A DNA stretch of 64,000 nucleotides. It comes from Nonlabens xiamenensis. GTDB lineage: Bacteria; Bacteroidota; Bacteroidia; Flavobacteriales; Flavobacteriaceae. The DNA lies in the NCBI RefSeq assembly GCF_003865345.1, contig NZ_RMVE01000004.1, positions 310,001 through 374,000 of the forward strand. Reading direction: 5' to 3'. A model generated the notes under the pieces. The model was not told the origin of the DNA, searched no databases, and saw only the letters and a list, made by a program, of their open reading frames with translations. Shown piece after piece: positions 32,726 to 41,016 of this stretch; position 1 is the stretch's first letter, and each line of letters begins with the position of its first letter. Position numbers and translations under genes: made by a program.

Positions 32726-33964
32726 ATGAAGAAAGAAGAAATTCTGGAACGTTTTATTAGCTACATCAGCATTGATACTGAGTCAGCACCAGAAAGTGAT
32801 ACAACACCCAGTTCGGAAAAACAGTGGGACCTGGCCCGCAAACTTCATCTCGAATTGATCAAGATGGGCATGCAGGAGGTGAGTATAGATGATAATGCCT
32901 ATGTCATGGCCACCCTGCCCAGCAATGTAGAGCACAAGGTTCCAACCATAGGTTTCATTTCTCATTTTGACACCACCCCAGATTACACAGGAAAAAACAT
33001 CAAACCTCAAGTGATAGAGAATTACGACGGCGGAGATATTCCCTTGAAAGGAAGTGACCTGGTACTTTCACCAGATGATTTTCAAGACCTAAAACAATAT
33101 AAAGGTCAAACTTTAATCACCACCGATGGAACCACATTGCTTGCTGCCGATGATAAAGCTGGGATCACTGAGATCATGACTGCCATGAAATACCTGATCG
33201 ACAATCCTCAGGTCAAACATGGCACCATTAAGGTAGGATTTACACCTGATGAAGAAATTGGTCGCGGCGCTCATCAATTTGACGTAAAGAAATTTGGCGC
33301 TGATTGGGCCTACACTATGGATGGAAGTCAGGTAGGCGAGCTGGAGTATGAGAATTTCAACGCTGCAGGTGCTGTAGTGACCTTCTATGGAAAAATTGTC
33401 CATCCTGGCTATGCCAAAGGCAAGATGATCAACTCGATGTATATAGCCCAAGAGTTTATCGATTCCTTGCCCAGGTTGGAAACTCCTGAGCACACAGAAG
33501 GTTATCAAGGTTTTTTTCACCTCTACCAAATGAAGGGTTCTGTGGAAAAGACTGAACTGCAATATATTATCCGGGATCATGATAAAGAACACTTTGAGGC
33601 GAGAAAAGCTGTGATGCAGCAATTGGTAGATACCTTAAATGAACAATATGACCGCAAGGCGGCCAGTATTGAAATCAAGGATCAGTATTTTAATATGCGG
33701 GAAAAAGTAGAACCGGTCATGCATATTGTAGACCTGGCAGAACAAGCTATGAAGGACCTGGGCATCACCCCAATCATCAAACCTATCCGTGGAGGTACAG
33801 ATGGATCACAGTTGAGTTATATGGGATTGCCTTGTCCAAATATATTTGCTGGCGGGCATAACTTCCATGGGCCATACGAGTATGTTCCCCTTGAAAGTAT
33901 GCTAAAAGCCAGTCAGGTAATCGTGAAAATTGCAGAATTGGTAGCCCAGAACAACGATACCTAA
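32726..33964 (+). CDS. pepT: peptidase T (tripeptide aminopeptidase)
   Basis: This is a 412-residue M20-family zinc aminopeptidase that releases N-terminal residues from tripeptides in the cytoplasm. Motifs are IGFISHFDTTPDYTG (metal ligand His), TLLAADDKAGITEIM (bridging Asp), GFTPDEEIGRGAHQFDVKKF (catalytic Glu), and the C-terminal RGGTDGSQLSYMGLPCPNIF with AGGHNFHGPYE (ligand His). The length is normal for PepT. A palindrome lies in its promoter region. A 43-codon ORF and a membrane-protein gene follow on the same strand. Confidence 0.95.
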   Translation: MKKEEILERFISYISIDTESAPESDTTPSSEKQWDLARKLHLELIKMGMQEVSIDDNAYVMATLPSNVEHKVPTIGFISHFDTTPDYTGKNIKPQVIENYDGGDIPLKGSDLVLSPDDFQDLKQYKGQTLITTDGTTLLAADDKAGITEIMTAMKYLIDNPQVKHGTIKVGFTPDEEIGRGAHQFDVKKFGADWAYTMDGSQVGELEYENFNAAGAVVTFYGKIVHPGYAKGKMINSMYIAQEFIDSLPRLETPEHTEGYQGFFHLYQMKGSVEKTELQYIIRDHDKEHFEARKAVMQQLVDTLNEQYDRKAASIEIKDQYFNMREKVEPVMHIVDLAEQAMKDLGITPIIKPIRGGTDGSQLSYMGLPCPNIFAGGHNFHGPYEYVPLESMLKASQVIVKIAELVAQNNDT

Positions 33965-33982
33965 TTACAAACACAACCAACC

Positions 33983-34114
33983 ATGCACAAGCAACTTTTA
34001 TACATTTTCTTGATTTTTTTACGCGTCCTGTGTATTAACAAAAACAAGGATAGGAACCCGCAATATATAGAGGCTTGCCAGTGGACAGCACTCACCAAAT
34101 TGAATGTAAAGTAA
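33983..34114 (+). CDS. possible small membrane peptide (43 residues)
   Basis: An ATG-initiated frame encodes MHKQLLYIFLIFLRVLCINK and a polar tail ending LTKLNVK. The hydrophobic N-terminus could be a membrane anchor. It starts 18 bases after pepT and stops 10 bases before the next gene, a spacing consistent with an operon member. It has no recognisable family and could be chance; confidence is low. Confidence 0.3.
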   Translation: MHKQLLYIFLIFLRVLCINKNKDRNPQYIEACQWTALTKLNVK

Positions 34115-34124
34115 ATATTAGACG

Positions 34125-34646
34125 ATGAAAAATTTACGCCTCGAGCAATCTTTTAGTGGTCATCAAATCGTAATGATCAGTTGTGGCATTCTGGCCTTTG
34201 CAGCCATAACCTTTAACAAACTAACCGCAAACGGCTGGAATTGGACTTCACTGGTTATGGCTCTTCCGTTTTTTCTTATCACAGTAGCATTGGTAGGTGT
34301 TCTATTTCTGCAGAATGGATTTACCGCCAGATCCAATAATCGCATCGCACGCAGTTGGTTTTGGTTTGGGATTCCTATACGTATGAAAACAATTAACGCT
34401 GATAAATATCCAGTAATTAGTGTGCTGAGAATGGGAAAAAAACAAAAACTGGCCTGGACAGTTGCCGCCAATCCAGATCTTTCAGTTTCCTACAGCTCTT
34501 ATGATATTACTTCACTCAATGAAAAGCATACCAAAAAGGAACGTCTTATCATTCTAAAGAATCAACGTAATGCCGAAAATGCCATAGCTTTTATACTGAA
34601 TCACAGCAATTTAAGAGAAGAGATTTATAGTCCTGATTTCAGTTAG
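34125..34646 (+). CDS. membrane protein of unknown function, PH-like domain possible
   Basis: This is a 173-residue protein. Two hydrophobic segments (about 15-31 and 42-63) are followed by FTARSNNRIARSWFWFGIPI and a soluble C-terminal part rich in Lys, Arg and Asn (LNEKHTKKERLIILKNQRNA). Two N-terminal helices with a cytoplasmic domain of beta character resemble bacterial PH-domain membrane proteins, but I cannot assign a family with confidence. It probably shares a transcript with pepT. Confidence 0.65.
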   Translation: MKNLRLEQSFSGHQIVMISCGILAFAAITFNKLTANGWNWTSLVMALPFFLITVALVGVLFLQNGFTARSNNRIARSWFWFGIPIRMKTINADKYPVISVLRMGKKQKLAWTVAANPDLSVSYSSYDITSLNEKHTKKERLIILKNQRNAENAIAFILNHSNLREEIYSPDFS

Positions 34647-34741
34647 TAAGTAAAAGATAGGACGGTGCTAAAAAGAAATTTTGAAAAAACACAAACTTAG
34701 CACAGTATTTGATTACCGACTGTAAATTTTAAAAACCAACT

Positions 34742-35341
34742 ATGAATCTACAAGCTATTTGTATATCCCTGCTGCTTTTTGCTGGATGGTGTACTGCTCA
34801 AAATGACGATCTAACAGACAACCAGGAACGTCTCAACAATTTCAACGATATTAAAAAAAATGAAGTCAGCCTGGACGTTGTCGCCGGTATAGCTGGACTA
34901 GGAATCAACCCCAGGTATGAACGAGTCCTGGGAAGGTATGCTGGTGTAGGTGTAGATGTAAACATCGGGATTGAAGACGAAGATTATGACTATCTAGAGA
35001 CTTTCAGCCTTACTCCCTATTATCGTCAATATTTCTTTTCCAAAGAAGATTACGGTGCCAAAGGATTTTATGGCGAAGGCTTTATGAAGTTTTTCACCTA
35101 TGAAGACAGGTTTTCTGTATTTGACAATGGCGGTAATTCTACCAGAATCACTGCAGAAAAATACACAGAGCTGGCGCTAGGAGTAGGTATCGGATGGAAA
35201 TGGGTTAGTGACAGTGGATTTTTGATTGATGTTGGTTTTGGAATAGGACGTAACTTAGGTCTTGCTGATGAAAGTCCTGAGGGTCGGGAGCAACCTGAAA
35301 TAACAGGACGTGGCGGAGTCAACTTCGGTTGGAGGTTTTAA
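34742..35341 (+). CDS. outer-membrane beta-barrel-like protein (DUF3575-like)
   Basis: This is a 199-residue protein with a signal peptide (MNLQAICISLLLFAGWCTAQ). Amphipathic strands follow (EVSLDVVAGIAGLGINPRYE, GVGVDVNIGI, FSLTPYYRQYFF, GAKGFYGEGFMKFFTY, LALGVGIGWKWV, IDVGFGIGRNL), and it ends GGVNFGWRF. The C-terminal Phe and strand pattern fit a small outer-membrane barrel. DUF3575 is the best guess from layout; it is not certain. A terminator hairpin follows within 30 bases. Confidence 0.75.
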   Translation: MNLQAICISLLLFAGWCTAQNDDLTDNQERLNNFNDIKKNEVSLDVVAGIAGLGINPRYERVLGRYAGVGVDVNIGIEDEDYDYLETFSLTPYYRQYFFSKEDYGAKGFYGEGFMKFFTYEDRFSVFDNGGNSTRITAEKYTELALGVGIGWKWVSDSGFLIDVGFGIGRNLGLADESPEGREQPEITGRGGVNFGWRF

Positions 35342-35365
35342 GCATTCCCTGAAAACACTAGTTAA

Positions 35366-35398
35366 ATACGGCGGTTCCTTGAGAATTGCCGTTTTTCT
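35366..35398 (+). terminator. terminator after the beta-barrel gene
   Basis: ACGGCGGTTC (35368-35377) pairs with GAATTGCCGT (35383-35392) using G-U pairs, followed by a T-rich run. Confidence 0.7.
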
Positions 35399-35708
35399 TT
35401 GGTAGCTTTTTTTGTTTCAACTATCGCATCGGTGAAGATCAAGGTCACGAGAGCGCAAGCATATATCTCATTATTCCCACAATGACGAAGCCAATTGAGC
35501 GCTGTGCGAAGAATTTTTCAAGATACTCAGCTGGAAGAATGTATCAAATGGGAGCGCCTTGCTACACCTACCCTCAAAAAAAACTAGTGGGATTGGCAGG
35601 ATTTTAAAATCATTGTGCAGTCTGTTTTCAAAAGGAGCCTTTTTGAGGGGCAGCGCCAGGGCTTTTGAAAATGCATAACCTGGAAAAACCATATGCTTAC
35701 CTCAATTT

Positions 35709-35724
35709 CGCTTCCGCGAAAGCG
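35709..35724. repeat. interspersed palindrome, imperfect copy (intergenic)
   Basis: CGCTTCCGCGAAAGCG: one base differs from the 16-bp consensus, the same T-to-C change as in the ruvX copy. Confidence 0.85.
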
Positions 35725-35986
35725 ACAGCCTCGACGCCCATTTGCTTCAAGTATATCTCAAAGAAACCATTCCTCTTGAAAAAAAAATGGCCTCCAACTT
35801 CCCAAAAATACCATCGCCCCTAAATGAGCTTCAGCTGAGTCACTTAAAGTGGGCTTGGATCACAATGATCGTTGACATGGTGCTTTTTAAAAGCATAATC
35901 CCTCTTCCCTTATACCAAAACTGGATCCTTATCTCCATTTATAGGAATCTAGGTGAATATGAGCCGAGCCGTGTATGGGTAGCCAC

Positions 35987-38389
35987 CTATTTACCAACCA
36001 CGTGTAATTCAGTAAAGTTCTTATTGATATACATGGTTTCAGTAGCTTGATCGTACCTAAGTTCTTCTAGCGAAATTTTTTTATTGTCCACTTCAACAAA
36101 ATCAATTTCAAAAGGTAAGCCAATGAAATTAAATCTCAAGGTCTCATATTCAGTTGTGAATTTTCCATCCTTGTACTGAGAGATCACCATTTCCTTTTCT
36201 GAGCCTCTGAATTGTAGATTGCGCAGACTGAAACGACCTTTTTTATAATCGTATCCATCATTGGCATCTTCATAAACAATGGATTTCTCAGTTCCAATCT
36301 TATAATACACGTCCAAGGTCAGGAACTCAATGGGCTTTTCACCGACATACTGCATGACTGGGTATCTCGGGATGATAGAGCCAGTTTTTACAAATAATGG
36401 GATTTCATCAATATCGGCATCCACCCAGGCCTCCTTTCCACCGGTGATCGTCTTACGTGTCCAGTAGTTATACCAATCTCCTCGAGGGATGTACATCCTA
36501 CGTCCTTTGGCATTCGGCTCCTGAACTGGACAAACGAGTATTTTATCACCAAAAATAAATTCGTCATTCCGATAATGCGTCTGCGGATCTCCCTGATCGT
36601 AGACTACCAAGGATTTTAGCATCGGGATACCTTCTTCTGCATACTGCCAGAAAGCAGTATAGATATACGGCAAGAGTTTGTAGCGCAACTCAACAAACTT
36701 TCTTGTAATGTTGGTCACATTCTCATCAAAGGTCCAAGGCTCTTGATCACCGTGATCACCGCTAGAATGTACCCTACAAAACGGATGAAAAATCCCTAGG
36801 GCAATCCATCGTGCAAACAGCTCTCCCGTGGGCTGCTCAGCAAAACCGCCTATATCAGAACCAGCAAAGGATAGTCCTGACATGGCCATGCGTTGGGCTT
36901 GAATATTGGCGATATTGAGATGTTCCCAGGTAGCCACATTATCGCCAAACCAACTTGAGGTATAGCGTTGGGTACCTGAATAAGCTGAACGGGTGATCAC
37001 AAAGGGTCTTTTGGGATAAATGAATTTCTTGACGCCTTCATAAGTGGCCCGTGCCATTTGAGCACCATAGATATTATGCGCCTTTCTGTGGGAGCAAGGA
37101 TGCCCGTCATAGTCATGTCGAACGTCATCAGGGAAGGTCTTATTGGGCACTTCCATGACCGCAGGCTCATTCATATCGTTCCAAATACCCGACAATCCAT
37201 TGTCTGCGATCAGTCCCTTGAACAGATCAGCCCACCATGCTCGTACTTCTGGATTGGTATAATCTGGGAAGTAACATTGGCCTGGCCAAACCTTTCCTTT
37301 CATATAGGGTCCATCGGCACGTTTACAGAAGTAATCATTTTTCATGGCCTCTTGATAGACATAATAATCTGGATCTACCTTGATTCCCGGATCAATGATG
37401 GCAATGGTTTTAAAACCGTCCTCCTTGAGGTCGCTGATCATTTTTGTGGGATTGGGAAATTTTTCCTTGTCCCAGGTAAAACAACGGAATCCGTCCATAT
37501 AATCGATGTCCAAATAGATGGCATCACATGGGATTTGCAACTCACGGAACTTTGCTGCGATTTCCCTGACATTGCTCTCTGGGTAATAAGACCACTTACA
37601 TTGATGATAACCCAGCGCCCAAAGTGGCGGCATTTCTGGCTTACCGGTCAGGTCGGTATAATTGCTAACCACACTGTCGATTTCCGGACCATAGATAAAA
37701 TAGTAATCCATGTTCCCTCCTTGCGCCCAAAAACTGGTTACATGATGACGTTCTTGTGCAAAATCAAAATAGGATCTAAAAGTGTTGTCAAAGAATATCC
37801 CGTAGGCAATCTTGTTTTGAAGGCCTATAAAAAAAGGAATGTTCTTATATAATGGATCGGTATTTTTTCCAAATGCATATTGATCAGTTCCCCAAAGTTC
37901 AAAACGCTTGGCGCGTAAGTTATTGTCAGCTGGTTTGTCCCCCAGCCCATAATAACTCTCGCCTGGTTGGGCTTTTTTGGACATCTTTACGATCTCCCCA
38001 CCATACTGATAGCTTTCTTCATAATGAAAACCTAATTCATCCTCACATACAATGTTTCCAGCCAGGTCAAAAATGCGCGAACGCAAATCCAGCTTTGAAA
38101 TATGACATACGATTTTAGCGGTGGTAATCTCGTAATGATCATTCTTTTCTACTACTTCAAGCTTATTATAACCTCTGTTGCCTTCTTCACTGACTGCATA
38201 AGAAAAATCCTTGACCAGTTTTCCTCCGGTACCGTACTTGAATCTCAATACACTGTCCCTAAACACCTGAAGTCTTAAGATTACTCCATTGGCCGTATGG
38301 AAGGTTAAAGTATCTACTACTTGTTCAAAGTCGGTTAATGATCCAGGAAATATATTACCCGTCTGATGTAATTCTGTATTTGTGATCAT
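35987..38389 (-). CDS. alpha-glucosidase, glycoside hydrolase family 31
   Basis: This 800-residue enzyme hydrolyses terminal alpha-glucosidic bonds. The N-terminal domain has YGLGDKPADNNLRAKRFELW. The catalytic barrel contains AIYLDIDYMDGFRCFTWD, the nucleophile signature GIWNDMNEPAV (Asp405) and FAGSDIGGFAEQPTGELFAR. The C-terminal part has a beta-sandwich typical of the family. No signal peptide is visible, so it is probably cytoplasmic and acts on maltodextrins or glycogen breakdown products, which fits the glg operon nearby. alpha-Xylosidase activity is possible within GH31 but less likely. Confidence 0.9.
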   Translation of the reverse strand: MITNTELHQTGNIFPGSLTDFEQVVDTLTFHTANGVILRLQVFRDSVLRFKYGTGGKLVKDFSYAVSEEGNRGYNKLEVVEKNDHYEITTAKIVCHISKLDLRSRIFDLAGNIVCEDELGFHYEESYQYGGEIVKMSKKAQPGESYYGLGDKPADNNLRAKRFELWGTDQYAFGKNTDPLYKNIPFFIGLQNKIAYGIFFDNTFRSYFDFAQERHHVTSFWAQGGNMDYYFIYGPEIDSVVSNYTDLTGKPEMPPLWALGYHQCKWSYYPESNVREIAAKFRELQIPCDAIYLDIDYMDGFRCFTWDKEKFPNPTKMISDLKEDGFKTIAIIDPGIKVDPDYYVYQEAMKNDYFCKRADGPYMKGKVWPGQCYFPDYTNPEVRAWWADLFKGLIADNGLSGIWNDMNEPAVMEVPNKTFPDDVRHDYDGHPCSHRKAHNIYGAQMARATYEGVKKFIYPKRPFVITRSAYSGTQRYTSSWFGDNVATWEHLNIANIQAQRMAMSGLSFAGSDIGGFAEQPTGELFARWIALGIFHPFCRVHSSGDHGDQEPWTFDENVTNITRKFVELRYKLLPYIYTAFWQYAEEGIPMLKSLVVYDQGDPQTHYRNDEFIFGDKILVCPVQEPNAKGRRMYIPRGDWYNYWTRKTITGGKEAWVDADIDEIPLFVKTGSIIPRYPVMQYVGEKPIEFLTLDVYYKIGTEKSIVYEDANDGYDYKKGRFSLRNLQFRGSEKEMVISQYKDGKFTTEYETLRFNFIGLPFEIDFVEVDNKKISLEELRYDQATETMYINKNFTELHVVGK

Positions 38390-38710
38390 AGGCAGTCGTT
38401 GAAGTCTTTAGGTTTTTCCCTAAAAATATGCGTTCCAAATTTAGAGGGAAAGTATTAAAAAAGTCACTGAATCCTGCGTTTTTGCGAATTAACTTACGCA
38501 AGCGATTGAGGTAGGCAGTTCAAAGCATTGATTGGCGAATTTGGTTGAAAAATTATTGTGTTCTGGACATCATGTTCCACTGAATGAATGAAATCTCACT
38601 TGTTACGATATCTTGTATCACTACTTTATGTATGAAAAAAAAACAGCTCTTGAAGATCTGTTTTTTTCATATTCAAATCGGGACGATTTGCCAACCTATA
38701 CGGAGAATCA
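38390..38710. other. 321-bp intergenic region with hairpin
   Basis: This AT-rich region separates the DUF4136 gene from the GH31 gene, both on the minus strand. It holds a long hairpin at 38631-38671 and should contain the GH31 promoter. No gene is seen. Confidence 0.6.
38631..38671 (-). terminator. terminator after the DUF4136 lipoprotein gene
   Basis: A long inverted repeat: TATGAAAAAAAAACAG on the left pairs with CTGTTTTTTTCATA on the right around a short loop. The A-run on the plus strand is a T-run for minus-strand transcripts. Confidence 0.7.
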
Positions 38711-39331
38711 CTATTTTTTTAAGGGATATTCCTCAAAAATGGCATTCACCATTTCGTTCATAGCGGCAATGTTTCCTATATCGTAAATGGCATCACTACT
38801 GACACCTCTCCATACGTTATTTTTGGTTTCACGATCCACCAATTGCACTACTAGAGTACCTTCTTTGTATTGGTAGGTATCTTTTTCATAACCGACTACA
38901 CCATTATAATTACGATATCCCGTAAAATAATAGTTATTATAATATGGACTCACTGTCACATTAGGCGTGTTGTAAAAGCCGTAGGAGGCATATACTGGAT
39001 CCACTTCTGTTTCAGTTTCTTGGTCCACTTGGGTACTTACAAGCACCAACAGATCAGGATTGTCTCTATCTAATCTGTATCCTTCGTCCATCATATTTTC
39101 ATTGATGGTTTCTACAACCAGCGAATTGACGCGATCTTTCATTTCCCGATCAGGCAATTCCAATTCTGCATTGGGTAAATAGGCAAACGTTTGATAGCTG
39201 TCCAGATCGGCTGACGCTGATTTTATCGTGGAGACCGTCGGTCCACAAGCCGTTAAACTTACCGCAATCAATAATAAAGTAAGGGTTTTAAAAATTTTCT
39301 TAGCGTTTTTTATTTTAAGATAAGCATCCAC
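38711..39331 (-). CDS. DUF4136 family lipoprotein
   Basis: This is a 206-residue lipoprotein with lipobox SLTAC (about residue 29). DUF4136 landmarks follow: ASADLDSYQTFAYLP, the region NPDLLVLVSTQVDQETETEV with a Tyr-rich stretch (SPYYNNYYFTGYRNYNG), and GTLVVQLVDRETKNNVWRG near the C-terminus. The start is GTG at 39331; no in-frame ATG precedes the hydrophobic segment. It is probably an envelope lipoprotein of unknown role. Confidence 0.8.
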   Translation of the reverse strand: MDAYLKIKNAKKIFKTLTLLLIAVSLTACGPTVSTIKSASADLDSYQTFAYLPNAELELPDREMKDRVNSLVVETINENMMDEGYRLDRDNPDLLVLVSTQVDQETETEVDPVYASYGFYNTPNVTVSPYYNNYYFTGYRNYNGVVGYEKDTYQYKEGTLVVQLVDRETKNNVWRGVSSDAIYDIGNIAAMNEMVNAIFEEYPLKK

Positions 39332-40171
39332 ATTCTTGAAGTACCAGAAATAATTCCTAATTGAGCTAAGCTTAACGCCATAAGCGGCTTTTTATCAATT
39401 ATTTGGCACTTTTACGGTCAGATGCGAACCAGAATTCATAAAGATCGTACGTCAAAAACAAGACTTTATATTCAACCCTTCCAAGAATCATCTTCTGCAT
39501 GAACTCAATGAAAACTTTATGATCTCTCACATCTTTTTTTTGTCATTCCTGCTGTATAATAATTGGTAGCGCTCTATTTTGATAGCCCCAGTCGATAATA
39601 GGATCTGGGTACTGATGTAAGATTGAATAATACATCGACAAACTCTGTCTCAGCCTTTCTAGCAAAAGACAGCACCGGATTTCACAGTGATCGATCCTTT
39701 GAAGACCTCCTGACCCAAATGGCTTGTCATTTAGCGACCTAGATCCTCTATATCATTCAATTATAGCAGTAAACCAATCAGTATAACCTTGATGCGGTGC
39801 ATATTCGAACAGATACCAATCCAAACTACCTTCAAAATTCCATCCCTCACGCGGACCGAATTCTGTATTGGTTATTATAAAAAGAATGGGTTGTAAAACG
39901 TATTGATTGAGAAGGAACTCTATCAAATCAAGATCCAAATCAAAGAAATCAGGCGGTATTTTAACTGTTAAAACGCAATTTGTCCCCCAAGCGATGGCGA
40001 TAGCAAAAACTGACTTGTACTTCTTATAAACACTGGCTTCAAGTACTCATCAATCATCAAAATCAGCTTTAAATCTTTGTTAAGCGACCCGTTAAAAATG
40101 GTTAATTGCCGCTTCGAAATTTTGACACAGAACTATTTTTCGGCAACTCTAAACAATTAATTAAAAAAATC
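39332..40171. other. 840-bp region with decayed sequence
   Basis: No intact gene is seen here. The region contains a remnant of glgB (39753-39938) and otherwise AT-rich sequence with stop codons in all frames. The promoter of the DUF4382 lipoprotein gene should lie near its right end. Confidence 0.6.
39753..39938 (-). pseudogene. remnant of a glycogen branching enzyme gene
   Basis: The minus-strand frame reads TEFGPREGWNFEGSLDWYLF and EYAPHQGYTDW. GlgB of the nearby operon has AEFGQHEEWNFEGSLDWHLI and QYAPHQGLLDC. At DNA level 39790-39865 aligns without gaps to 41403-41478 with about 65 of 76 bases identical. Outside this core the similarity fades quickly. It is therefore a decayed partial duplicate and not a gene. 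It lies about 1.1 kb beyond the 3' end of intact glgB, on the same strand. Confidence 0.8.
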
Positions 40172-40948
40172 ATGAAAAATTTAATGAAGTTTTTAGCATG
40201 TGTCATGTTATTGGGATTCACCTTTTCCTGTAGCGACGATGATAATTCTGCTGAACCTGCCAGAATGAGTGTCCGACTTGTGGATATGCCAGGAGATTAT
40301 GAAAATGTATTTATCGACGTACAAGATGTTGTCGTTAAATATGAAGGTGAAGATGATGAAACTGTTATCGGACCTGTAAATACTGGAATTTACGATGTAT
40401 TAGAATTGACTGGTGGTGCCAGCGTTCTATTAGTAGATGACGAATTGCCAGCAGGTCGTATCAGCCAGATCCGTTTGATTTTGGGTGAAAACAACTCTGT
40501 AGTGATCGATGGTCAAAGCTATGATTTAGATACACCCAGTGCACAACAATCTGGATTGAAACTCAATTTAAATGAAGACCTTGAAGGCGGTATTTTCTAT
40601 GAGTTCGTACTTGATTTTGATGCAGATAAATCAATCGTTGAGCGCGGAAACGGAACTTATTCTCTACAACCTGTTATAAGAGCAGAATTAGTAGCAGAAA
40701 CTGGTGCGATAGCAGGAAGTATCACTCCGATTACTGCGCAAACCATGGTGACTGCGACAGATGGGGTAACCGATATCACCACTTTTGCTGATGATGCAGG
40801 AAACTACGTTTTAAGTGGAGTACCAGATGGAACCTATACAGTGACCATTACACCAGATCCAGCTTCTGGGTTGCAAACAGTAACCATTTTAGATGTGGAT
40901 GTAGTTTCGGGTCAAATTACCGATTTAGGAAGCTCTGACTTGAACTAA
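40172..40948 (+). CDS. DUF4382 lipoprotein with carboxypeptidase-regulatory-like domain
   Basis: This is a 258-residue lipoprotein with lipobox TFSC (about residue 19) followed by SDDDNSAEP. The first part (MSVRLVDMPGDYENVFIDVQ, AGRISQIRLILGENNSVVID, LKLNLNEDLEGG) is a DUF4382 domain. The last ~75 residues (GAIAGSITPITAQTMVTATD, FADDAGNYVLSGVPDGTYTV) form a carboxypeptidase-regulatory-like beta-sandwich. It is probably in the outer or inner membrane leaflet; the ligand is unknown. The ATG at 40172 starts the signal peptide; the upstream in-frame start at 40106 only adds leader. A terminator follows. Confidence 0.82.
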   Translation: MKNLMKFLACVMLLGFTFSCSDDDNSAEPARMSVRLVDMPGDYENVFIDVQDVVVKYEGEDDETVIGPVNTGIYDVLELTGGASVLLVDDELPAGRISQIRLILGENNSVVIDGQSYDLDTPSAQQSGLKLNLNEDLEGGIFYEFVLDFDADKSIVERGNGTYSLQPVIRAELVAETGAIAGSITPITAQTMVTATDGVTDITTFADDAGNYVLSGVPDGTYTVTITPDPASGLQTVTILDVDVVSGQITDLGSSDLN

Positions 40949-40985
40949 TTGAACAATTTAATTGCCCTGACGGCAGTTATAGGGG

Positions 40986-41016
40986 AAGCAGGTCCAATTA
41001 TGGGCCTGCTTTTTTT
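40986..41016 (+). terminator. terminator after the DUF4382 gene
   Basis: Stem AGCAGGTCC pairs with GGGCCTGCT across AATTAT, followed by a run of T. It lies directly against the end of glgB on the opposite strand. Confidence 0.85.

Larger units (their letters stand above)
35342..35986. other. 645-bp gene-poor region
   Basis: After the terminator at 35366-35398 I see no convincing gene. Short open frames occur on both strands (for example 35471-35692 minus, 35742-36050 plus) but lack recognisable features or overlap the GH31 gene end. An imperfect palindrome lies at 35709-35724. This may be decayed sequence. Confidence 0.5.

Noticed and set aside
35471-36050. Short ORFs on both strands at 35471-35692 and 35742-36050
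   Set aside because: No motif or signal peptide, and the second overlaps the 3' end of the GH31 gene. Not supported as genes.
39753-39938. A 61-codon ORF as an independent small protein
   Set aside because: Its sequence is a shortened and decayed copy of a glgB segment, so it is reported as a pseudogene fragment.
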